Source: Pseudomonas poae
GTDB lineage: Bacteria; Pseudomonadota; Gammaproteobacteria; Pseudomonadales; Pseudomonadaceae
Reading direction: 5' to 3'
DNA: 64,000 bases
NCBI GenBank assembly: GCA_028869255.1
Contig: CP110972.1
Location: 563,001-627,000, forward strand
A program made the translations under genes and the position numbers. The notes below the pieces were generated by a model. It did not search any database and was not told where the DNA came from. It worked only from the letters and a program-made list of their open reading frames with translations. Every line of letters starts with the position of its first letter. Within the stretch, counting starts at the first letter, position 1. This document shows positions 53,535 to 62,791 of this stretch, piece after piece.

Positions 53535-55279
53535 TCAATTCAGACGAAGTTTGTTTTCAGCCATGGCATACATGGGCCGCCAGACTGCGCGGTTGAACGC
53601 CACCACGAAGATCGACATCACCACCACACCCAGGGCGATCTTCGGGAAGTCGCCGGCAGCCGTGGTCTGCGCGATATAGGCGCCCAGCCCGTGGGCGACC
53701 ACATTGTCCTGGCCCCAGGACACATACTCGGACACGATGCTGGCGTTCCAGGCCCCGCCCGAGGCGGTGATAGCGCCGGTAACGTAATACGGGAAAATCC
53801 CCGGCAACATCACCTTGCGCCACCACAGCCAACCGCGAATGCGGAAGTTGGCGGCGGCTTCCTTGAAGTCATTGGGAAAGGCGCTGGCGCCGGCAATCAC
53901 GTTGAACAGGATGTACCACTGGGTGCCCAGCACGATCAGCGGGCTCAGCCAGATATCCGGGTTGAGCTTGAAGTGCAGGATCACGATCACGAACACCGGG
54001 AACAACAGGTTCGCGGGGAACGCCGCGAGGAACTGCGCCAGCGGCTGGATTTTTGCGCAAGCCTTGGGCGCAAGCCGATCATCACGCCCAGCGGCACCCA
54101 GATCAGCGAGGCGATCAGGATCAGCCCGACCACACGTAGCAGCGTGATCAGGCCCAGCACAAACACATGGCCTACCTCGGCGAAGGTCACTTCGGTGCCG
54201 ACGTACTGCACGATGTGATACAGCGCATACGCGGCCAACAGCGCTATCAATGTGCCCCAGACCCGATCAATAACCTTCGAGGCCGCCGGCGTTTCGGCCG
54301 GTAGCGCCTTGAGCGCACCGCCGGCCAGGCTGAAGCGCTGGTTGCCGAGGCGGCTGATGGTTCGGGTAATGGGGCGCAGGATGCGCTGGACCATCCGCGT
54401 GCGCTGGATCAGGTTCAGCAGCCAGGATTGCGGCGCGGCGCCCTGGGAGGCAGTGGTTTCCATACGGAACTTGTCGGCCCAGGCCACCAGCGGGCGGAAC
54501 AGGAACTGGTCGTAGATCAGGATCACCACCACCATTGCCAGAATCACATAACCCACCGCGTGCAGGTCTTTCTGGGCAATCGCCAAGGCCAGGTACGAGC
54601 CTACGCCTGGCAGGGTGATGGTCTTGTCACCGACGGTGATGGCTTCGGAGGCAACCACGAAAAACCAGCCGCCGGACATGCTCATCATCATGTTCCACAC
54701 CAGCCCGGGCATGGCGAACGGCACGTCGAGCTTCCAGAATTTCTGCCAGCCGGAAAGGCGCAGGTTGGTCGACACCTCCACCAAGTCATGGGGCAGCATG
54801 CGCAGCGACTGGTAAAAGCTGAAGGTCATGTTCCAGGCCTGGCTGGTGAAGATCGCAAAGATCGCCGCGAACTCGGCGCCCAGCACGCGCCCGGGGAACA
54901 GCAACAGGAAGAATGTCACCGTAAAGGAGATGTAACCCAGCACCGGCACCGATTGCAGGATGTCGAGCACCGGCACCAGCAGCTTCTCGGCGCGCCGGCT
55001 TTTGGCGGCCAGGGTGCCGTACAACAAGGTAAAAACCAGCGCCGCAACCATCGCCGCGAGCATGCGCAAGGTGGTGCGCATTGCGTATTCCGGCAGGTTG
55101 GCCGGGTCGAGGGAGATGACTTCGCTTTGCAAGGTAGCGATGGGGGCCCAGGTTTCGCGGGCAGTGATGGAGAAGAACAATAGAAAGCCGATCACCAGTG
55201 GCAGGGCGACCAGATCCCAGCGGTTAGGCAGCAGGCGCAGTGTGGAGGCTGGTAGGTAATCGCGGAACACTTTGTTCAT
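53535..55279 (-). pseudogene. Fused double ABC transporter permease, frameshifted
   Basis: Two open frames join to about 581 residues, holding two binding-protein-dependent permease domains in tandem. The first (about 80-280) has LPHDLVEVSTNLRLSGWQKF and the second (about 370-570) NDFKEAAANFRIRGWLWWRK. Each is an EAA-loop signature. The break is at a run of five A on the minus strand (54050-54054). Six A reads AQKIQPLAQFLAAFPANLLF without interruption. It is coupled to the ATPase gene through overlapping stop and start. The frame starts at ATG 55279. Confidence 0.85.
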
Positions 55280-55533
55280 AGGCAGTCAGTCCTGCAGCGT
55301 TCAGATCCAGGGGCTTGATGGGAATGAGGGTAGCGGCTGCACGAAGACCAACCGAGAGGAGCGGGCGCTGTTTTCGTGAGCCGGGGGCAACGAGGCGTTG
55401 CTGACGGGATTGTACGTTTCTGAATGTTACAGGGACATAAATTTGCTGTCAGTTTCCTGTACGAAATGCGCGTTGGGCCTCGACGTTTTTTTCATCGAGG
55501 CCCCCTGCTTCGTCACACCGCGTAGCGCCCACA

Positions 55534-56286
55534 CTAGCCCGCATTAGTATCAATCGCTCCCTCAAAGCGCAAAATCACCCGGCGGTTGTGCTTGCTCTTC
55601 TTTTCGATTTTCTCGCAGAACACCCGGCCGATTTCCTCGGTGTTGATCACATGGGTGCCGCCACAGGGCTGGATATCAATCCCGCCAATTTCAATCACGC
55701 GTACCGAACCCTGGACCACCGGTGGCGCAACCGCCTGGGTGCGGGTGATCTGCAGCAGAGTGGCGTACTCCGACGCGGGCATCGACAGGGTTTTGACCGC
55801 ATGCGCCTGTTCGATCAGCGCGTTGAGGTCGCGGGTGATGCTGTCCTTGTCCAGGGTCATTTCCGGCAGGTCGAAATCCAGGCGTCCTTTATCCGCGCTG
55901 ATGCTGCAACCGGTCACCGGCGCGTCGATGATCGAGCACAGCAGGTGCAGGCAGGTGTGCATTTTCATGTGCTGGTAGCGGCGGTCCCAATCAATCTGTG
56001 CATCCACCGCAACCCCGGCCGTCAACTGTTCGGGGCAGTGCTGCACCTGGTGCCAGATGATCGAGCGTAGCACCGGGTCGCGCACCGTACCGGTCACTTC
56101 AACCTGCGTTCCGTCCTCCAGGGTCAGCTGGCCGGTATCGCCCGGCTGACCGCCGCCCGTGGGGTAAAACAGCGTGTGTTCCAGGGCGATGCCGTGTTCG
56201 CTGACGGCAATCACCCGGGCGTTGAACGCGTTCTGGTAGGGCGCACTGTCGAACAGCGCCAGGGTTTCCATGGTGTGTACGGACAT
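55534..56286 (-). CDS. Alanyl-tRNA editing protein (AlaX-type)
   Basis: A 250-residue stand-alone editing domain that hydrolyses mischarged Ser- or Gly-tRNA(Ala). It begins with an AlaRS second-domain segment (FYPTGGGQPGDTG). The zinc site is given by HMKMHTCLHLL (HxxxH) and CGGTHVINTEEIG. It is the last gene of the operon running from 61.1 kb. Its presence beside O-acetylserine and cysteine genes may protect translation when serine-like pools change (inference). The start MSVHTMETL at 56286 is favoured over a longer frame. Confidence 0.9.
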   Translation of the reverse strand: MSVHTMETLALFDSAPYQNAFNARVIAVSEHGIALEHTLFYPTGGGQPGDTGQLTLEDGTQVEVTGTVRDPVLRSIIWHQVQHCPEQLTAGVAVDAQIDWDRRYQHMKMHTCLHLLCSIIDAPVTGCSISADKGRLDFDLPEMTLDKDSITRDLNALIEQAHAVKTLSMPASEYATLLQITRTQAVAPPVVQGSVRVIEIGGIDIQPCGGTHVINTEEIGRVFCEKIEKKSKHNRRVILRFEGAIDTNAG

Positions 56287-56341
56287 GTTCAACCTCCGAC
56301 GTTGATTGGGCTGGCTTGCAACAAGGAGCGCACCATTGCGC

Positions 56342-57280
56342 TCAAGCCAGGGGGGAGAGCAGCGTGATTTCAAATTCCGGTCCGCAGACTTTGAGGTTCA
56401 GCGGCAGGCGCGGCAGGTGGTTGCCCGACTCGATGCGGTGCAGGCGAAACTGCAGGTGGTGCCGTTCTTTCACCGTGGGCTCCAGCATCAGCCCCTGCAG
56501 GGGGTGGAAGTCGGCGTCCAGCACGGTAACCTTGTGGCTGGTGTTGACCTCGCCGACCACATGTAAACGCTCATCCAGCGCAAAGGCGCCGAGGTAGTTG
56601 CTGTGGTCCGACTCCTGGTTTTTTTGCAGCTGGATCTGGTTCACCACCTTGACCTTGGTGCCGGCGGGTACGTCCTGGGTGATCACACAGGAGGGGCTGA
56701 TAAACACGTTGTCACCAATCAGCACATAGCCCAGCACGCGTGCGCCGGAGCCGATTTCGACATTGTTGCCCAGGCGCGGGTGACGCTTGCCGTCGGGGTT
56801 GTTCGCGATGCCCCGGGCGCCCAGGGTCACGCCGCAGAGAATGTAGCAGTCGTTGCCGATCTCGCAGGTTTCGCCGATCACCGTGCCGTAGCCGTGGTCC
56901 AGCACAAAACGCCGGCCGATGCGCGCCGCCGGGTGAATCTCGGCGCCGGAGAGCACCTTGCCCTGATTGCTGAGTTTGAGGGCGATGCGCGAAAAGATGC
57001 CGTTGGTCCGGTCAGGGAAATTCCACACCCGGTGCGCCAGCCGGTAATAGAGCACCGCCTTGAACGAGGCGTATGACTCCAGGATCAGCTCGCCGCGCCC
57101 GCGTGATGCCGGGTCGCGGTAGGCATAGGCGATCAGGTCTTCGGCCACGGCTTGCGCGGCATTCTGGATCAGCGGCGCCAGGTGCGGTTCCAGCTGCTTC
57201 ATCTGCGCGGGCGTGAGGGTTTTGATGAGGTGAGTGAGCAACTCATCGTGCAGCTGTTGCATGTCGATAAAGCCCCCCAT
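56342..57280 (-). CDS. Serine O-acetyltransferase with extra C-terminal domain
   Basis: A 312-residue enzyme making O-acetylserine from serine and acetyl-CoA. The helical N-terminal part and left-handed beta-helix carry HPAARIGRRFVLDHGYGTVI and ETCEIGNDCYILCGVTLGA. The active-site His is in LDHGYGTV. About 85 residues beyond the usual end (VVGEVNTSHKVTVLDADFHP onward) form an additional beta-rich segment of unknown role. It is upstream of AlaX and downstream of the cysteine synthase homologue. ATG 57262 is an alternative start. Confidence 0.88.
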   Translation of the reverse strand: MGGFIDMQQLHDELLTHLIKTLTPAQMKQLEPHLAPLIQNAAQAVAEDLIAYAYRDPASRGRGELILESYASFKAVLYYRLAHRVWNFPDRTNGIFSRIALKLSNQGKVLSGAEIHPAARIGRRFVLDHGYGTVIGETCEIGNDCYILCGVTLGARGIANNPDGKRHPRLGNNVEIGSGARVLGYVLIGDNVFISPSCVITQDVPAGTKVKVVNQIQLQKNQESDHSNYLGAFALDERLHVVGEVNTSHKVTVLDADFHPLQGLMLEPTVKERHHLQFRLHRIESGNHLPRLPLNLKVCGPEFEITLLSPLA

Positions 57281-57317
57281 GGAGGCACCCCCGCATTCTG
57301 GATGGTTGGAAAACCGC

Positions 57318-58234
57318 CTATTCGAAACTGGGCAGGTAGCTGTCGGCATTGTCGTAAACCAGGGTCAGCACCACCGTTTCGGGCGGTAGTTCGGGGGCGA
57401 GCCTGGCGATCGCCACCATATTGGCGGCGGAAGACAGGCCCAGGCTGATGGCGTCGGTGCGCATGATGCGTTTCATCATGTCGATGCATTCCTGGCGCGA
57501 GACCTTGAGCATGCCGTCGATCACGTCCAGGTTGAGGATGCTCGGGATCAGGCCGATCGACAGGCCCTGGATATGGTGCGGCGCGTGCTGGTTTTTCAGC
57601 AGGTCGCATTCTTCCGGTTCCACGCCCATGACGCGCAGGCCAGGCCAGGCAGCTTTGAGGGTTTCACCGATGCCGGTGATATGGCCGCCAGTGCCGATGC
57701 CGCTGACCAAATAGTCCACGCGCCGATCACCAAAGGCGTGCAGGATTTCCCGCGCGGTGGTGTCGCGATGGGTTTGCGGGTTGGCGCCATTGCGTTGCTG
57801 GTTGAGCATCACGTAGCTGGGGTTTTCCAGCTGCAGTTCCATGCACTTTTCGCCGTGGGAATTGTTACCAAGGCGGCTGTCCGACAGCACCACCCTGGCG
57901 CCGTACAGGCGCAGCAGCTTTGCTTCTCGGGGCTGTAGTTATCCGGGATCACCAGCACCACTTTGTAGCCGAGCACGTTGCCGGCCATCACCAGGCCGAT
58001 GCCGGTATTGCCGCCGCTGGGTTCGATGATGGTTTGCCCGGAATCGCGGATCAGCACGCCGCGGCGCTCGGCGTCGAGGATCATGCCCAGGGCGATGCGC
58101 GACTTGTGGCTACCGCCGGGGTTGAGGGATTCGAGCTTGGCGTAGACCTCGATGCCGAGGTCTTCGGAAAACTGTGCCAGGCGCACGATCGGCGTGTGGC
58201 CGATCACCTCGAGAATGGAGTTATGCAACATCAT
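57318..58234 (-). pseudogene. Cysteine synthase-family PLP enzyme, frameshifted
   Basis: Together the two frames give about 305 residues of a beta-substituting PLP enzyme (CysK/CysM family) that would join O-acetylserine with a sulfide donor. The PLP lysine lies in LNPGGSHKSRIALG. The substrate loop is EPSGGNTGIGL and the phosphate loop GIGTGGHITGIG. The frame breaks at three A (57919-57921, minus strand). Four A gives EKQKLLRLYGARVVLSD. The usual SVKDR is SHKSR here, a departure that may reflect a different sulfur donor such as a protein thiocarboxylate (inference). Confidence 0.85.
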
Positions 58235-58246
58235 TCAGCCCTCGGC

Positions 58247-60109
58247 TCAATACAACGGCATGTCGGGTTCGACGTCGCGAACCCAGTGTTTCATGCCGCC
58301 TTGCAGGACTTTGGTGTTGGCGAAGCCGGCTGCCAGCAGGGTGCTGGCGGCTTGCTCGGCGCGGGTGCCGGCGTAGCAGATCAGGTAGTGGGTGTTATCC
58401 CGGCTGAGGCTGTCGAGCTGCCCGTCCAGTTCGGCCAGGGGGATATGCAGCACGCCCGGCAATTTGCACACCTCCAGTTCGCTGGCGTCGCGCACATCCA
58501 GCAGCACGTCGGCGCTGCTATGGTGTTCAAGTACCTGCTTGAGCACCTGGGGCTTGATATAGCGTTCTTCGGCCAGGGACGGCTGGCTCGGCACTGCGTC
58601 CGCGCAGGCTGTCGGCGTGAGGGTTTCGCTGTGACGCAACGCGGAGCAGCACGGGCAGTCGGCTCGGCGCTTGAAGCGGATTTCGCTGAATTTCATCGCC
58701 AGCGCATCAAAGCGCATCAAGCGCCCGGACAGCGGTTCGCCGATGCCGATCAACAGTTTGATCGCCTCGGTGGCCTGGATCATCCCGACCACGCCCGGCA
58801 GCACGCCGATCACCCCACCGGCGCTGCAGTTGGGCGCCAGTTCTGCAGGCGGTGCGCTGGGGAACAGGCAGCGATAGCACGGCCCGCCTTTATGGTTGAG
58901 CACGCTGATCTGCCCGTCGAAACGGTAGATGGCGCCGTACACCAAGGGTTTACCGAGTTGCACGCAGGCGTCGTTGACCAGGTAACGGGTGTCGAAATTG
59001 TCGGTGCCGTCGATCACCAGGTCATAAGCGCCTACCAGCTTCAACGCGTTGTCGGCATTCAGGGCGGTGTTGTGCGCGTTGATCCGGATATGGCGGTTGA
59101 GGTCCTGCAGACGCTGTTTGGCCGACTCGACCTTGGGCATGCCCAGCGTGCTGTTGCCGTGGACGATCTGGCGCTGCAGGTTGCTGCTCTCCACCACATC
59201 AAAATCCACCAGCCCCAGGGTGCCGATGCCGGCCGCCGCCAGGTACAGGCTGATGGGCGAGCCCAGGCCGCCGGTGCCGATGATCAGCACCTTGGCTTTC
59301 TTGAGGTTCAGTTGGCCTTCGCGGCCGACGCCGGGCAGGGTGATGTGGCGCACATAGCGCTGCACTTCTTCATTGCTCAGGGCATCGACGTCCATGCCGC
59401 CGGAGGTGGCGAGCAATACTTCGATCCTGGCTTTTTCCGGCAGGGGCTCATCGGCGTCGATCAGCTCTTCCTCGGCCGTAAACAGGAAGTGTTCCTTGAG
59501 CTGGTTGTTCTTTTCGTGGAACAGGTGCGGGCGCAGCTGTGGATGGCTGCTGCAGAGGTTTTCAATGACTTCGCGCAATGTCGATCCGGTGCCCTCAAGG
59601 GTCGATTCCGGCAGCTTGGCCACGCGAACCAGAATGTCAGGGAAAGAGACAGCGTTCATGGACAACTCCGTGTGCAGGTCGTTGAAGGGTTGAAGGGCGA
59701 AATGCTTGCCATCCCAGGCAAACAGCTTGGAGCCCAGGGCCTGGCCCTGGCGAACGTCGACCACCAGGTAGCTGACGGGGTAGATCGGCTCGCCCATGAA
59801 CAGCGCCTTGTCCTGGTCTTCATCACTGAAGTAGGCGCCGACATCCGGGTGGGAGTGGTAGATCACCACCACTGGGTTGTTGCTGCGAAACGCCTTGTTC
59901 ATCAACAGCGTGTCGGCCACCGAGAACGTGTAGCCGTTAGCGGCGCTGCGCGGGTACCTCTCGGGGTGCTTGCGGTGCAGTTCATTCTGGATATTGCTGC
60001 CCAGGTACACGCTGCCATCGGCGAAGATGAAACCGCAGCATTCTTCGGGGTAGCTGCGGCTGGCGTGGGCGTAGATCTGTTCCAGGGCGGTGGGGCGGAG
60101 GACTTCCAT
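58247..60109 (-). CDS. JAMM peptidase - ThiS/MoaD-like - E1 (MoeB/ThiF) - rhodanese fusion protein
   Basis: A 620-residue four-domain protein. Domain 1 is a JAMM/Mov34 metallopeptidase (about 1-145) with E23, H85-S-H87-P and S95-x-x-D98. Domain 2 is a ThiS/MoaD-like beta-grasp sulfur carrier (about 152-238) ending LLATSGG, with the Gly-Gly at 237-238. Domain 3 is an E1-like adenylyltransferase (about 243-495): GTGGLGS at 278-284, D370, candidate catalytic C428, and zinc pairs C411/C414 and C485/C488. Domain 4 is a rhodanese (about 515-615) with C578 in CYAGTR. It probably makes and releases a carrier thiocarboxylate for cysteine or a thio-metabolite. ATG 60109 has GAGAGAA upstream. Confidence 0.92.
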   Translation of the reverse strand: MEVLRPTALEQIYAHASRSYPEECCGFIFADGSVYLGSNIQNELHRKHPERYPRSAANGYTFSVADTLLMNKAFRSNNPVVVIYHSHPDVGAYFSDEDQDKALFMGEPIYPVSYLVVDVRQGQALGSKLFAWDGKHFALQPFNDLHTELSMNAVSFPDILVRVAKLPESTLEGTGSTLREVIENLCSSHPQLRPHLFHEKNNQLKEHFLFTAEEELIDADEPLPEKARIEVLLATSGGMDVDALSNEEVQRYVRHITLPGVGREGQLNLKKAKVLIIGTGGLGSPISLYLAAAGIGTLGLVDFDVVESSNLQRQIVHGNSTLGMPKVESAKQRLQDLNRHIRINAHNTALNADNALKLVGAYDLVIDGTDNFDTRYLVNDACVQLGKPLVYGAIYRFDGQISVLNHKGGPCYRCLFPSAPPAELAPNCSAGGVIGVLPGVVGMIQATEAIKLLIGIGEPLSGRLMRFDALAMKFSEIRFKRRADCPCCSALRHSETLTPTACADAVPSQPSLAEERYIKPQVLKQVLEHHSSADVLLDVRDASELEVCKLPGVLHIPLAELDGQLDSLSRDNTHYLICYAGTRAEQAASTLLAAGFANTKVLQGGMKHWVRDVEPDMPLY

Positions 60110-60135
60110 GTTTCTCTCGCAGTGGTGTGAAAGGC

Positions 60136-61086
60136 TCAATTTTTCTTGGCCAGAAGTTTTTCAACGGGCAATTTGGTGATCGCAAAGCCGGCCAGCAGGA
60201 CGGCCGAGTACAGCATCAGGTCGCGGGAAATCGCCATGCCTTCGTACCAGGCGCCGATGATCACCGCGAACACCGGGAAGATGATGAACACGAACGACAG
60301 GATGATCGGGCTCAAGCGCTTGAGCAGCATGAAATACACGATAAACCCGCCCACCGACGCCACCAGCCCCAGGTAGAACAGCGCGCTCCAGGAACGCAGG
60401 GTGATGTCTTCGAAGGCCGGTGTTTCAAACCACAGCCCGGCGATGAACAGCATCAGCCCGGCAATGCCGATGGGCAGGGTGTTGTAGGTGATCACGCTGA
60501 TGGCACTGCCTTTTTGCTTGGTAATGACGTAGCACAAGGCATGCATGATCGCGGCGGTCAGAATCGCCAATACCCCGAAAAACTCGGCGTGGTCCAGGTG
60601 CAGGCCCTGGCTCTTGATAATCATGTAGAGGCTGCCGAAGCCGATACCAATACCGACCACCTGGGAGAAGTAGATGCGTTCGCGCAGGAACAGCGCGGAG
60701 AAAATCAGGATGAACACCGGCATGCAGCTGAACAGCAGGGCGGTGAGGCCGGACGACACATGCATCTCGCCGTAGTTGAGCAGGTAATACGGAACGCTGA
60801 AGTAGGACAGAGTCACGAATACGAAGAACCAGCGGCTCTCACGCGGAAACAGAATGGGCTCGCGGCGCACCATGGCAAAACACAGGAACAGCGGGAAAGC
60901 GATCAGGAAACGCAGGCCGGCGGAGGTCAGCGGCGGCACGCTCTCCACGGCAATTTTGATCCCCAGCCAAGTGGTGCCCCAACTCAGGCACACGATCAGG
61001 AACATCACGCTGGTCACCAGGCCGGCCAACCACTGTTTCTGGTTTTTTGTTTTAGCGGTGTTTTCGAGAACGGCGGACATTGGCAT
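60136..61086 (-). CDS. EamA/DMT-family transporter
   Basis: A 316-residue ten-helix inner-membrane transporter with two EamA repeats (for example CLSWGTTWLGIKIAVESVPP and later HALCYVITKQKGSAISVI). It is first in the operon with the JAMM-E1 fusion, cysteine synthase and serine acetyltransferase. An exporter of cysteine, O-acetylserine or the sulfur product is a reasonable guess, as DMT proteins such as YdeD do this in E. coli. A second ATG 6 nt downstream is possible. Confidence 0.87.
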   Translation of the reverse strand: MPMSAVLENTAKTKNQKQWLAGLVTSVMFLIVCLSWGTTWLGIKIAVESVPPLTSAGLRFLIAFPLFLCFAMVRREPILFPRESRWFFVFVTLSYFSVPYYLLNYGEMHVSSGLTALLFSCMPVFILIFSALFLRERIYFSQVVGIGIGFGSLYMIIKSQGLHLDHAEFFGVLAILTAAIMHALCYVITKQKGSAISVITYNTLPIGIAGLMLFIAGLWFETPAFEDITLRSWSALFYLGLVASVGGFIVYFMLLKRLSPIILSFVFIIFPVFAVIIGAWYEGMAISRDLMLYSAVLLAGFAITKLPVEKLLAKKN

Positions 61087-61124
61087 CGTTTATTGCTTCC
61101 CTGAGCCGAAATTGAACTCTATAT

Positions 61125-61145
61125 TGAGCTTGTAATGAGTTGTAA
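61125..61145. promoter_or_regulatory. Tandem direct repeat, candidate MocR operator
   Basis: TGAGCTTGTAA (61125-61135) is followed at once by TGAGTTGTAA (61136-61145), one helical turn apart, between the divergent transporter and MocR genes. MocR regulators bind direct repeats in such positions. Confidence 0.5.
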
Positions 61146-61189
61146 AATCCGGCGATTGAACCCGTAAAAGCACACTATTAGGGCGAAAG

Positions 61190-62632
61190 ATGGCTGTCAA
61201 AACAAATATTGACATGGTGTCAATTATGCGTGAGGGGTTGTCCAACGGGCAGGGCGTGAAGTACAAGCGCCTGTCCGACGTCATGGAGCGGGGCATCCTT
61301 GAAGGCTTGATTGAACCGGGAAGAAAACTGCCGCCCCATCGGGTGCTTTCCGACAATCTTGGCGTGACCATCGGCACCATCAGCCGGGCCTACGGCGAGC
61401 TGGAACGCCTGGGGTTGGTAGTGGCGCGGGTCGGTGACGGCACGTTCGTGCGCAAGCGTGGGATGGAGCGCCAGCGTGATGAAGGCTTTCGCAACTTCAG
61501 CGAGGAGCCGCGCCAGTACTTCGACATGAGCCGCAACATGCATATCCCGGGGCAGGAAACGGCCTTTCTGGCGCAGAGTTTTCAAACCCTGTCGAACAAC
61601 GCCAAATTCCTCCAGGACATCAGTGCCTATACCCCGGATGCCGGCCTGCCGCGCTACCGTGACGCGGGTGCGCAGTGGCTGGTGCAGCGTGATTTTCATC
61701 CGATTCCCGAACAAGTCATCTGCGTCAATGGCGGCCAGCATGGCCTACTCTGCGCGATGATGGCGTTGCTGCGGGCCGGCGATACGGTGGTCACCGAACA
61801 ACTGACCTACCCCGGGCTGATCACCGCCGCGCGCATGCTGGGTGTGCGGCTGATCGGCCTGGAGATGGACGAGGAAGGTGTACTGCCGAGTGCGCTGGAT
61901 GAAATCTGTCGTAATCACCGGGTTTCCGCGCTGTATTGCACGCCGACCATCCAGAACCCGACCACCGCGGTGTTATCGGTGGCGCGCCGCGAGGCGCTGG
62001 TCAAGGTGTGCCGGGAACACAATCTGCTGATTCTTGAGGACGAAGCCCACGGTGTATTGGTCGAAGACCGACCTCCGCCCCTCAGCCATTTCGCCCCCGA
62101 ACGTACGATTTTGATCAGTAGCCTGAGCAAAGCGGTGTCGGCCGGGCTGCGGGTGGGTTATGTGCATGCGCCGCCGGCGTTGGTCAGCCGTATTTCGGCA
62201 GCCCTGCGTTCGACCTGCTGGATGGCCACGCCCGTCACCCTTGAGCTGGCCACCCAGTGGATCGAAAACGGCACGGCGGAATACTTGTTGCGCCAGCAGA
62301 TCAATGAGATCAGCCGGCGTAAGGCGCTGGTGCAGGATTTGCTGGCCGGCCTTGCCTACCGCACTCATCTGAACAGCCCACACTTCTGGATTGAAGTGCC
62401 GGAGCCGTGGCGTGCGTCGGAAATCGAGGCGGAACTCAAGCAGAACAATTACCTGATCGCCACCGCCGAGGCGTTTGCCGTGGGGCAGACGGCGGTGCCG
62501 CAGTTTATCCGGGCGAGTATCTGCAATACCTCAGGCGATGATCAGTTGTTGCGGGCCGGGTTTGATGCGCTGGCGACGGCGTTGGGGCAGGGGGTGGGCG
62601 GTTTCACCTGTAAATGTCGAGCCTTCAGGTGA
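61190..62632 (+). CDS. MocR-type regulator of the sulfur/cysteine operon
   Basis: A 480-residue protein with a GntR winged helix (about 22-90, EPGRKLPPHRVLSDNLGVTI) and an aminotransferase-like domain (about 115-465). It has the PLP lysine in ISSLSKAVSAGLRVGY and the EDEAHGVLVED segment (normally D-x-x-Y). It is divergent from the EamA-fusion-cysteine operon. Binding of PLP and a cysteine- or serine-like amino acid could tell it when to switch the operon (inference). Confidence 0.9.
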   Translation: MAVKTNIDMVSIMREGLSNGQGVKYKRLSDVMERGILEGLIEPGRKLPPHRVLSDNLGVTIGTISRAYGELERLGLVVARVGDGTFVRKRGMERQRDEGFRNFSEEPRQYFDMSRNMHIPGQETAFLAQSFQTLSNNAKFLQDISAYTPDAGLPRYRDAGAQWLVQRDFHPIPEQVICVNGGQHGLLCAMMALLRAGDTVVTEQLTYPGLITAARMLGVRLIGLEMDEEGVLPSALDEICRNHRVSALYCTPTIQNPTTAVLSVARREALVKVCREHNLLILEDEAHGVLVEDRPPPLSHFAPERTILISSLSKAVSAGLRVGYVHAPPALVSRISAALRSTCWMATPVTLELATQWIENGTAEYLLRQQINEISRRKALVQDLLAGLAYRTHLNSPHFWIEVPEPWRASEIEAELKQNNYLIATAEAFAVGQTAVPQFIRASICNTSGDDQLLRAGFDALATALGQGVGGFTCKCRAFR

Positions 62633-62641
62633 TGGGCTTTT

Positions 62642-62752
62642 TGTGGCGAGCGGGCTTGCCCGCGTTGGGCGGCGAAGCAGTCCCAAAATTCTGGGAGCGC
62701 TTCGCACTCCAACGCGGGCAAGCCCGCTCGCCACAACAGCCCGCTCGCCACA
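62642..62752. repeat. REPIN (TGTGGCGAGCGGGC type) plus extra half-REP
   Basis: Left unit TGTGGCGAGCGGGCTTGCCC and inverted right unit ending at 62735 flank a stem GGGCGGCGAAGC region. A further CAGCCCGCTCGCCACAG copy is attached at 62737-62752, a partial duplication of the right end. Confidence 0.85.
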
Positions 62753-62791
62753 GCAAGCCTGCTCTGCATAATCAATCTGCGACTCGGCTCA

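Noticed and set aside
57920..60130. 736-codon open frame antisense to the JAMM-E1 fusion gene
   Set aside because: It mirrors the codon bias of the minus-strand gene, has no recognisable domain, and the opposite strand shows four complete catalytic domains.
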